DNA from: Schlegelella_A sp038318385 | GTDB lineage: Bacteria; Pseudomonadota; Gammaproteobacteria; Burkholderiales; Burkholderiaceae_C | DNA: 64,000 nucleotides | Reading direction: 5' to 3' | Assembly: GCA_038318385.1 (NCBI GenBank) | Contig: JBBQCD010000016.1 | Coordinates: forward strand, 1 to 64,000 | Shown: piece after piece, positions 34,603 to 41,760 of the stretch | Layout of the letters: each line of letters starts with the position of its first letter | Position numbering within the stretch: position 1 is the first letter of the stretch | Position numbers and translations under genes: made by a program | Notes under the pieces: model-generated | What the model was told of the DNA's origin: nothing | What the model saw: the letters and a program-made list of their open reading frames with translations, nothing else | Database searches by the model: none

Positions 34603-36554
34603 GCCACGAGGTGCATGCGACGCTGCGGCGCCAGCTCAAGCGCCTCCGGATCGATGGCGAAGGCGTCGCCGCGCTCGACCCCCACTGGGCCGAGCTGCTG
34701 CAGCGCGTCAGCCGCGCCTACGAGGAGCACGACCAGGAGCGCTATCTGCTCGAGCGCTCGGGGGACCTCGCCTCGGCGGAGATGGAGCAGCTCTACGCCA
34801 CGGTGCGCGCCGACCGCGACCTGCTCGAGCGACGGGTGCACGAGCGCACCGCCGCGCTGCAGGTCAGCGAGGGCCGGCTCGAGAGCCTGCTGTCGCTGTC
34901 GGCCGACTGGATCTGGGAGCAGGACGCCGACCTGTGCTTCACCTACATCTCCGACGGCGTGATCGCCGCTGCGGGCTTCACGCCGGCTGCGCTGATCGGC
35001 CTGCGCCGCATGTCGGGCACCCGCTTCGAGGCGCCCGCCGACGAGGTGGCTGCCTATGAAGCCTGCATCGCCGAGCGGCGTGCCTTCCGCGACTTCAGCT
35101 ACCGCTTCACCCGACCCGACGGCGTCAACCGCTACCTGCGCATCAGCGGCGAGCCGGTCTTCGATGCCGAAGGCCGGTTCGCCGGCTACCGCGGCGTCGG
35201 TCGCGACGTCACGCAGGCGATGCTGGCCGAGCAGAAGGTGCACGAGCTGGCACGCTACGACAGCCTCACCGGCCTGCCGAACCGCAACATGTTCCTCGGC
35301 GAGCTCGAGCGCGCCATCCTGCGCGCCCGGCGCAGCGGCGAGTCGTTCGCGCTGTGCTTCATCGACCTGGACCGCTTCAAGAGCATCAACGACACGCTCG
35401 GCCACGACGGCGGCGACGAGCTGCTGCAGTCGATGGCGCAGCGGTTGCGCGGCTGCGTCCGGGAGAGCGACCTGGTCGCGCGGCTGGGTGGCGACGAGTT
35501 CGTGGTATTGCTCGAAGGCGGCGGCGGGGCCGCCGACATCAACCACATCGCTCATGCCCTCAAACAGGCGATCGCCGAGCCGCTCGAGATCCACGGCCGC
35601 AGCTTCCTCGTCACCGGCAGCATCGGCATCGGCCTGTATCCGGCCGATGGCGAGAACGCGGCGACGCTGCTCAAGCACGCCGACGCCGCCATGTACCTGG
35701 CCAAGGAGAAGGGCAAGAACAACGTCCAGTTCTACACCGCCGAGCTCGCCGATCAGGCGGCGCGCCAGTTCGAGACCGAGTCGGCGCTGCGCCTGGCGCT
35801 GGCGCGCCACGAGTTCGTGCTGCACTACCAGCCCAAGGTCGATGTCGTCAGCGGCGCCCTGCTCGGCCTGGAGGCCCTGGTGCGCTGGCAGCACCCGACG
35901 CGCGGCATGGTGCCCCCGGCCGACTTCATCCCGCTCGCCGAGGAGCGCGGACTGATCGTGCCGATCGGCCGCTGGGTGATCCAGGACGCCTGCCGGCAGA
36001 TCAGCGACTGGCGCCGCGCCGGCCTGAAAGTGCCACCGGTCGCTGTCAACCTCTCGCCGCGCCAGTTCGCCGACGAGGCACTGATCGAGGACATCGAGCA
36101 CGCCATGCGCACGCACGGCGTCGCGCCGGCCGACCTGGAAGTGGAACTGACCGAGAGCGTGCTGATGGTCGACCCGGACCGCGCCGCCAGCGTGCTGCAG
36201 CGCCTGAAGGCGATGGGCGTGCGGATCTCCATCGACGACTTCGGCACCGGCTACTCGTCTCTGTCCTACCTCAAGCGCTTTCCCGCCGAGACCGTCAAGA
36301 TCGACCGCTCCTTCATCCGCGGCCTGCCGGACGACGGCGACGACACCGCGATCACCCAGGCGGTGATCGCGATGGCGCACTCGCTCGGGCTGACGGTCAT
36401 CGCCGAAGGGGTCGAGACCGAAGCGCAGCTCGCCACGCTGCGCCGCCTCGGCTGCGACGAGGCTCAGGGCTTCCTGCTCGGCCGGCCGATCGCCGCGGCG
36501 CAGCTGGAGGCCAGGCTCGAGCGGCACTCCTTGCCGGCAACGCAGGCGGCCTAG
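34599..36554 (+). CDS. PAS-GGDEF-EAL cyclic-di-GMP enzyme
   Basis: A 651-residue cytoplasmic protein. An N-terminal coiled coil (about 45-95) is followed by a PAS domain (about 100-210), a diguanylate cyclase domain with an intact GGDEF (297-301) and an I-site RESD (288-291) five residues before it, and an EAL domain from about 395 with LEALVRW, NLSPRQF, DDFGTGYSSLSYLKRFP and KIDRSFI. Both the cyclase and the phosphodiesterase look catalytically complete, with product inhibition possible. No membrane segment is seen, so input should come from the FIST protein or a PAS ligand. Translation is coupled to the FIST gene. Confidence 0.96.
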   Translation: MSHEVHATLRRQLKRLRIDGEGVAALDPHWAELLQRVSRAYEEHDQERYLLERSGDLASAEMEQLYATVRADRDLLERRVHERTAALQVSEGRLESLLSLSADWIWEQDADLCFTYISDGVIAAAGFTPAALIGLRRMSGTRFEAPADEVAAYEACIAERRAFRDFSYRFTRPDGVNRYLRISGEPVFDAEGRFAGYRGVGRDVTQAMLAEQKVHELARYDSLTGLPNRNMFLGELERAILRARRSGESFALCFIDLDRFKSINDTLGHDGGDELLQSMAQRLRGCVRESDLVARLGGDEFVVLLEGGGGAADINHIAHALKQAIAEPLEIHGRSFLVTGSIGIGLYPADGENAATLLKHADAAMYLAKEKGKNNVQFYTAELADQAARQFETESALRLALARHEFVLHYQPKVDVVSGALLGLEALVRWQHPTRGMVPPADFIPLAEERGLIVPIGRWVIQDACRQISDWRRAGLKVPPVAVNLSPRQFADEALIEDIEHAMRTHGVAPADLEVELTESVLMVDPDRAASVLQRLKAMGVRISIDDFGTGYSSLSYLKRFPAETVKIDRSFIRGLPDDGDDTAITQAVIAMAHSLGLTVIAEGVETEAQLATLRRLGCDEAQGFLLGRPIAAAQLEARLERHSLPATQAA

Positions 36555-36597
36555 CGTCGCATCCGCACCGGAGCCGCGCGACTACGATCGCGGTTCC

Positions 36598-37164
36598 ATG
36601 GGCCGGATCGTGTGCTTCGCGCGGTGGGTCGACCGCCTCAACCGGTTCATCGGGCGGGCCATGCTGTGGCCGCTGCTGGCCTCGGTCGGCATCGGCGCCG
36701 GCAATGCCCTGTCCCGCAAGTTCCTCGGCATCAGCTCGAACGGCTGGCTCGAGATCCAGTGGCACCTCTTCGCCGCCGCCTTCCTCGGCTGCGCCGGCTA
36801 CGTGCTGATGGTCGACGAGCACGTCCGCGTCGATGCGCTCGCGCGCCTGTGGTCGGCGCGCACGCGCGCCGCGATCGATGCCGTCGCGCTGGCAGTCGTC
36901 GCCCTGCCGATGACGATCCTGTTCGGCGGCTTCGGCTGGACCCTGTTCCGGCAGGCCTGGTGGAGCGGTGAAGCCTCGTTCAATGCCGGCGGGCTGATCG
37001 TCTGGCCGCTCTACCTCTGCATTCCCGTCGGCATGACCCTGCTGGGGCTGCAAGCGCTCAGCGAGCTGGTGCGGCGCATCGAGTTCCTCCGGGGCCGCAC
37101 CCCCCGTGCCACCCTCAGCGAAACCGACCTGCCACCGATCGCCGGCACGGCCGAGGACCGGTAG
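36598..37164 (+). CDS. TRAP transporter small permease (DctQ)
   Basis: A 188-residue membrane protein with four helices and the DctQ motif region GNALSRKFLGISSNGWLEIQW and FAAAFLGCAGYVLMVDEHVRVD. It is the small subunit of a tripartite ATP-independent transporter driven by an ion gradient. The stop shares one base with the GTG start of the large subunit. No DctP-type binding protein lies nearby. Confidence 0.93.
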   Translation: MGRIVCFARWVDRLNRFIGRAMLWPLLASVGIGAGNALSRKFLGISSNGWLEIQWHLFAAAFLGCAGYVLMVDEHVRVDALARLWSARTRAAIDAVALAVVALPMTILFGGFGWTLFRQAWWSGEASFNAGGLIVWPLYLCIPVGMTLLGLQALSELVRRIEFLRGRTPRATLSETDLPPIAGTAEDR

Positions 37165-38921
37165 TGGCCTGGCTCTCCGCCCATCTGGCGCCGCTGATGT
37201 TCGTGGCGCTGGTGCTGTTCCTGATGAGCGGCGTGCCGGTGGTGCTCGGCCTGGCGGCGTGCGCACTGGCGTTCGCCGGGCTCGGCATCCACCTCGGCGT
37301 CATGCCCGCAGCGCTGCTGCAGGCGTTGCCGCTGCGACTGATCGGGATCATGAAGAACGAGATGCTGCTCGCGATCCCGTTCTTCACGTTGATGGGGCTG
37401 ATACTCGATCGCTGCGGCCTGGCCCACGACCTGCTCGAGACCATCGGCCAGGTCTTCGGCCCGGTGCGCGGCGGCCTCGCCTTCGCCGTCATCGCGGTCG
37501 GCGCGCTGCTGGGGGCGACCACCGGTGTCATCGCCGCCTCGGTGATCTCGATGGGACTGTTCTCGCTGCCGCTGATGCTGCGCCATGGCTACGACCCGCG
37601 CTGGGCGGCCGGGGTGATCGCCGCCTCGGGCAGCCTGACCCAGATCGTGCCGCCGTCGCTGGTGCTGATCGTGCTCGCCGACCAGCTCGATCGCAGCGTC
37701 GGCGACATGTACGCCGCCGCGCTGGCGCCGGCGGCGCTGATCATCGTCGGCTACACCCTGGTAGTCGGGTTGGCGGCGTGGTGGTTCCCGCATGCGATGC
37801 CGGCCCTGCCGAGCGAGGCCCGCGCGCCGCGCGGGGCCGACGGCCGCAGCGGACTGCGCTCGCTGGGCGTGCTGGTCGCGCTTGGCGCCCTCGGCAGCGC
37901 CGTGTTCATGCACGCCTACCCAGCCCTGGTTGTGCGGCTTGGCCGCACGGCGCTCGCGCCGCCGACCGACGAGAGGGTGATCGTCGGCCTGGCCGCGACG
38001 GTCGTCTTCGCGTTCTTGCTGGCACTGGCCGATCGCGGCTTGCGCCTCGGCTGGCTGTCGATCCTGGCGCAGCGCGTGGCCTTCGTGCTGGTGCCGCCGC
38101 TGATCCTGATCTTCCTGGTTCTGGGCACGATCTATCTCGGCGTGGCAACGCCGACCGAAGGCGGGGCGCTGGGCGCGGTCGGCGCGGCCGCCATGGCCGT
38201 GGCGCGGCGCCGGCTGCCCTGGAGCCGGTTCCTCGAGGCCTCCCTGAGCAGCATCAAGCTGAGCTGCTTCGTCGTCTTCATCCTGATCGGCTCGACCATG
38301 TTCTCGCTGACCTTCAACAGCCTCGAGGGCACACGCTGGGTAACCCGGCTGTTCGATCAACTGCCGGGCGGGACGACCGGCATGGTGGTCTTCGTCTCGA
38401 TGCTGGTCTTCGTGCTCGGCTTCTTCCTCGACTTCTTCGAGATCGCCTTCATCCTGGTGCCGCTCGTCGCGCCGGCCGCCGCCGCGCTCGGCATCGACCT
38501 GATCTGGCTCGGCGTGCTGCTGGCGGTGAACCTGCAGACCTCGTTCCTGACGCCGCCATTCGGCTACGCGCTGTTCTTCCTGCGCGGCGTCGCGCCGGCG
38601 GAGGACCGCATCGAGGCGGCGACCGGCCACGTCATCCGCGGCGTCGGCACCGGCGCGATCTATCTCGGCGTGCTGCCCTTCATCGGCGTGCAGGTGCTGG
38701 TGATCGCCGCGCTGGTCGCCTTTCCTGGCCTGGTCGACACCGGCAGCGGACGCGCCCGGTGCTTCGACGACGCGGCAGTGATCGAGATCCTGCGCGCCGA
38801 GCCCGACGCCGGGTCGGCGAGACGAACCGGGGTCGGCAAGTCCGCGTGCCAGTCCGCCTCGGCGCGGTCCCGCTCGAGCCGCCTCTCAACGGCCGTCGAC
38901 CAGTCGATCGAACCCGGCTGA
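37164..38921 (+). CDS. TRAP transporter large permease (DctM)
   Basis: A 585-residue membrane protein with about a dozen helices. The family pattern is seen in AIPFFTLMGLILDRCGLA, VGALLGATTGVIAASVISMG, MLRHGYDPRWAAGVIAASGSL (in two parts) and, later, LGTIYLGVATPTEGGALGA and LQTSFLTPPFGYALFFLRG. The central loop is long, as in the larger DctM subgroup. The last 55 residues (from about 38740) are hydrophilic and unlike the family, and overlap the convergent LysR gene by 36 bases. A one-base shift near 38735 would instead give a short tail ending at about 38780. The start is GTG 37164. Confidence 0.9.
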   Translation: MAWLSAHLAPLMFVALVLFLMSGVPVVLGLAACALAFAGLGIHLGVMPAALLQALPLRLIGIMKNEMLLAIPFFTLMGLILDRCGLAHDLLETIGQVFGPVRGGLAFAVIAVGALLGATTGVIAASVISMGLFSLPLMLRHGYDPRWAAGVIAASGSLTQIVPPSLVLIVLADQLDRSVGDMYAAALAPAALIIVGYTLVVGLAAWWFPHAMPALPSEARAPRGADGRSGLRSLGVLVALGALGSAVFMHAYPALVVRLGRTALAPPTDERVIVGLAATVVFAFLLALADRGLRLGWLSILAQRVAFVLVPPLILIFLVLGTIYLGVATPTEGGALGAVGAAAMAVARRRLPWSRFLEASLSSIKLSCFVVFILIGSTMFSLTFNSLEGTRWVTRLFDQLPGGTTGMVVFVSMLVFVLGFFLDFFEIAFILVPLVAPAAAALGIDLIWLGVLLAVNLQTSFLTPPFGYALFFLRGVAPAEDRIEAATGHVIRGVGTGAIYLGVLPFIGVQVLVIAALVAFPGLVDTGSGRARCFDDAAVIEILRAEPDAGSARRTGVGKSACQSASARSRSSRLSTAVDQSIEPG

Positions 38922-39809
38922 CCGAAAGCGCTCCAGAAGGAAGTCGACGAAGGCCCTGGTTTTCGCTGCCAGCAATCTTCGGCTCGGGTAGTACACGGAG
39001 AGCGGTCCCGCGTCGCTGTACCAGCCCGGAAGGAGCCGAACCAGCTCGCCCGAAGCGATGAGCGCGAAGGCGAAGGGCATCGGCAGGAGCGCCACGCCGA
39101 GCCCGAGCCGTGCCGCCTGGGCCAGTGCCTCGGGATCGCTGAAGATGAGTCGCGGCCGGCACGGCACGGATTGCTCGGCGAACCGCCGCGTGCGCAGCGA
39201 CCAGGGGCGGACGCGGCCGGTCGGCGAGGAGCGTCGCATGATGGCGTCGAAGGCCGCCAGGTCCGCGGGCGTGCGCGGCATCGGTCGCCCTGCCATGTAG
39301 ACCGGCGACGCCACCGCGACGATATGCACCGGTGCGAGCTCGCGGGCAACGACTCCGGACGCCAGGGGGAAGCCGCCGCCGATGGCAGCGTCGAAGCCCT
39401 CGCCCACGATGTCGACCTGCCGATTGTCGAAGTGCCAATCGGGCAGCACCCGCGGATAGCGTTCCAGAAAGGCGCCCAGGAGCGGGACCAGGAAGTGTCG
39501 ACCGAAGGCCTGGCCCATGCTCACCTTCAAGGTGCCGGCGGCTTCTTCATGCAGATTGCCGACATCGGCCACGGCCGCCTGGAGTGTCGCGAGCGGCCCG
39601 TCCACCTGGCGCAGGAAGCGTTCGCCGCTTTCGGTGAGCGTCAGGCGCCGCGTGCTGCGCTGAAACAGGCGCACGCCCAGGTCCGCCTCGAGCCGAGCGA
39701 CGTTCTTGCTGACGCCCGCCGGCGTCAGGCCCAGCACCCTGGCGGCGGCGGAGAAGCTGCCGTGCTCCGCGGTCTGCGCGAACGAGACCAGGTGCTGCAT
39801 GTGGGTCAC
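38886..39809 (-). CDS. LysR-family transcriptional regulator
   Basis: A 307-residue regulator with an N-terminal winged helix (SFSAAARVLGLTPAGVSKNV, LEADLGVRLFQRSTRRLTLT) and a LysR substrate-binding domain (LVPLLGAFLERYPRVL, FDAAIGGGFPLASGVVAREL). It resembles the AaeR/DsdC-like group that controls neighbouring catabolic genes. The gene is divergent from the alpha/beta hydrolase at 39933, its likely target, and its 3' end overlaps the dctM frame. Confidence 0.92.
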   Translation of the reverse strand: MTHMQHLVSFAQTAEHGSFSAAARVLGLTPAGVSKNVARLEADLGVRLFQRSTRRLTLTESGERFLRQVDGPLATLQAAVADVGNLHEEAAGTLKVSMGQAFGRHFLVPLLGAFLERYPRVLPDWHFDNRQVDIVGEGFDAAIGGGFPLASGVVARELAPVHIVAVASPVYMAGRPMPRTPADLAAFDAIMRRSSPTGRVRPWSLRTRRFAEQSVPCRPRLIFSDPEALAQAARLGLGVALLPMPFAFALIASGELVRLLPGWYSDAGPLSVYYPSRRLLAAKTRAFVDFLLERFRSAGFDRLVDGR

Positions 39810-39817
39810 GTCGCGAT

Positions 39818-39836
39818 CTTAAACCGCGGGTTGAAG
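39818..39836. promoter_or_regulatory. imperfect inverted repeat, candidate LysR box
   Basis: CTTAAACC (39818-39825) and GGTTGAAG (39829-39836) around GCG match at seven of eight positions. The site lies nine bases upstream of the LysR start codon and about 100 bases before the divergent hydrolase gene. It fits the general T-N11-A dyad form of LysR sites, so autoregulation is possible; this is inference. Confidence 0.4.
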
Positions 39837-39932
39837 CTGAATGCCGCCGATGCAGGCTATTCGCCTTGCCGGCGCCTGGCCACACTGTGCCCGTGCCGTT
39901 CGTACCGAACGCGATCTGCCGGAGAAGACCCG

Positions 39933-40850
39933 ATGCGCCTGTCTGCCCCGTTTTTCCTCGCCTTGGCGACGTCACTGGTGGTGGCCGCGCCTTCGCCGGC
40001 ACGGGACTTCGACTTTCCGCGCTTCAGCTCGCGCGCGGTGGCCGCCAACGGCGCGACGATCCACGTCCGTTCGGGGGGATCGGGACCGGCAGTCGTCCTG
40101 TTGCACGGCTACGGCGAAACCGGTGACATGTGGGCACCTCTGGCCGTGGAGCTGGCACGCGACCACACTGTGATCGTCCCGGACCTGCGCGGCCTCGGCT
40201 TGTCCTCGAAGCCGTCCGGCGGCTTCGACAAGAAGACCCAGGCCGAGGACGTCGAGAGCGTGATGAAGGCACTCAATGTCACCCAGGCCGACGTCGTCGC
40301 GCACGACATCGGCAACATGGTGGCGTTCCAGTTCGCCGCCCGGCATCCGGAGCGCGTCCGGCGGCTGGTGCTGATCGATGCCCCGGTCCCGGGCGTCGGC
40401 CCCTGGGAAGACATCCTGAAGAATCCGCTGCTCTGGCACTTCCGCTTCGGCGGGCCCGACATGGAGCGACTCGTCGCCGGTCGAGAGCGGATCTACCTGG
40501 ATCGATTCTGGAACGAGTTCTCCGCCTCGCCCAAGCGCTTCAGCGAAGCCGCGAGGCGTCACTACGCCAAGCTGTACGCCCTGCCGGGCGCCATGCATTC
40601 CGGTTTCGCCCAGTTCGCGGCGTTCGACCAGGACGCTATCGACAACCGCGAGTTCCTGGCGCGCAGCCGACTGAAGATGCCGATCCTCGCGGTCGGCGGC
40701 GAGAAGTCCTTCGGACCGATGATGGCCACCGTCATGCGCGCCGCCGGCGACGACGTGACCGAAGGCATCGTCCCCGATTCAGGCCACTGGATCATGGAAG
40801 AGAACCCGCGCGCCACGATCAGGTTGGTCCGGGACTTCGTGGATCGCTGA
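39933..40850 (+). CDS. exported alpha/beta hydrolase, epoxide hydrolase-like
   Basis: A 305-residue protein with a signal peptide (FFLALATSLVVAAPSPA). The fold is clear: HGYGETGDMW at 59-68, PDLRGLGLSSKP, and the nucleophile elbow VVAHDIGNMVA with Asp125 where esterases have Ser. Asp at this position is typical of epoxide hydrolases and haloalkane dehalogenases. The catalytic His is in PDSGHWIMEENP. ATG 39933 has GGAGA upstream. The gene is divergent from a LysR regulator and 16 bases before a second hydrolase. Confidence 0.87.
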   Translation: MRLSAPFFLALATSLVVAAPSPARDFDFPRFSSRAVAANGATIHVRSGGSGPAVVLLHGYGETGDMWAPLAVELARDHTVIVPDLRGLGLSSKPSGGFDKKTQAEDVESVMKALNVTQADVVAHDIGNMVAFQFAARHPERVRRLVLIDAPVPGVGPWEDILKNPLLWHFRFGGPDMERLVAGRERIYLDRFWNEFSASPKRFSEAARRHYAKLYALPGAMHSGFAQFAAFDQDAIDNREFLARSRLKMPILAVGGEKSFGPMMATVMRAAGDDVTEGIVPDSGHWIMEENPRATIRLVRDFVDR

Positions 40851-40866
40851 CTGCTGGGGAACCTCG

Positions 40867-41718
40867 ATGGAAGCCACATCCACCACCGCCACCGAAGAGC
40901 GCCTCGAGGGCGTCGGCGGGCTCGGCATCTTCTTTCGCACGTGGCGCCCGACCCGGCCGCCTCGGGCCGTGGTCGTCATCGTCCACGGCTTCAATGCGCA
41001 CAGCGGCCACTACGCGTGGGCAGCGGAACAGTTCACCGCCGACGGATTCGCCGTCTACGCGCTTGACCTGCGGGGACGGGGCCGCTCGGACGGCGAGCGC
41101 TTCTACGTCGAGCAGTTCGGCGATTACGTCGGCGACGTCGCGACGCTCGTCCGCGTGGCGAAATCGCGCGACAAGGGACTGCCGGTGTTCCTGCTCGGCC
41201 ACAGCGCGGGCGGCGTCGTCGCATGTCTCTACACCGTCGAGCATCAGACCGAGCTTGCCGGCCTGATCTGCGAGAGCTTCGCCTTCCGGGTGCCGGCGCC
41301 CGACTTCGCCCTGGCGGTCCTCAAGGGGCTCAGCCACGTTGCGCCGCACGCGCATGTGCTGCGATTGAAGAACGAGGACTTTTCGCGCGACCTCGCGGTC
41401 GTCGCGGAGATGAACGCAGATCCGTTGATCGCCGACGAGGTGCAGCCGACCCAGACGGTCGCCGAGATGGTCCGGGCGGACGAGCGCCTGGAGAACGAGT
41501 TCCCGCTGATCACGCTGCCGCTGCTGATCCTGCATGGCACCGTTGACCGTGCAACGAAGCCCGAAGGAAGCCGCCTGTTCCATGACCGGGCCGGCTCGCG
41601 GGACAAGACCCTGAAGCTCTATGACGGCCACTACCACGATCTGCTTCGCGATCTCGACAGGGGGCTCGTCATGGCCGACATCAAGCAGTGGCTGAACGCC
41701 CGCATCGGCGGGGCGTGA
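40867..41718 (+). CDS. alpha/beta hydrolase, monoacylglycerol lipase-like
   Basis: A 283-residue cytoplasmic hydrolase of the lysophospholipase/monoglyceride lipase type (Hydrolase_4). VHGFNAHSGHYAWAAEQF, DLRGRGRSDGER and GHSAGG with nucleophile Ser113 are seen, with Asp in HGTVDRATKPEGS and His in YDGHYHDLLRD. It probably hydrolyses lipid esters. It follows the epoxide hydrolase-like gene closely and may share its transcript; it converges on gyrB. Confidence 0.88.
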   Translation: MEATSTTATEERLEGVGGLGIFFRTWRPTRPPRAVVVIVHGFNAHSGHYAWAAEQFTADGFAVYALDLRGRGRSDGERFYVEQFGDYVGDVATLVRVAKSRDKGLPVFLLGHSAGGVVACLYTVEHQTELAGLICESFAFRVPAPDFALAVLKGLSHVAPHAHVLRLKNEDFSRDLAVVAEMNADPLIADEVQPTQTVAEMVRADERLENEFPLITLPLLILHGTVDRATKPEGSRLFHDRAGSRDKTLKLYDGHYHDLLRDLDRGLVMADIKQWLNARIGGA

Positions 41719-41760
41719 AGACTCAGCGGGGCGCGCGGCGGCCGCCGCTGGCGTGGGACG

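Noticed and set aside
41735..41748. Perfect 14-base GC palindrome between the lipase-like gene and gyrB
   Set aside because: It has no loop and no following T run on either strand, so I do not call a terminator; such palindromes arise easily at this GC content.
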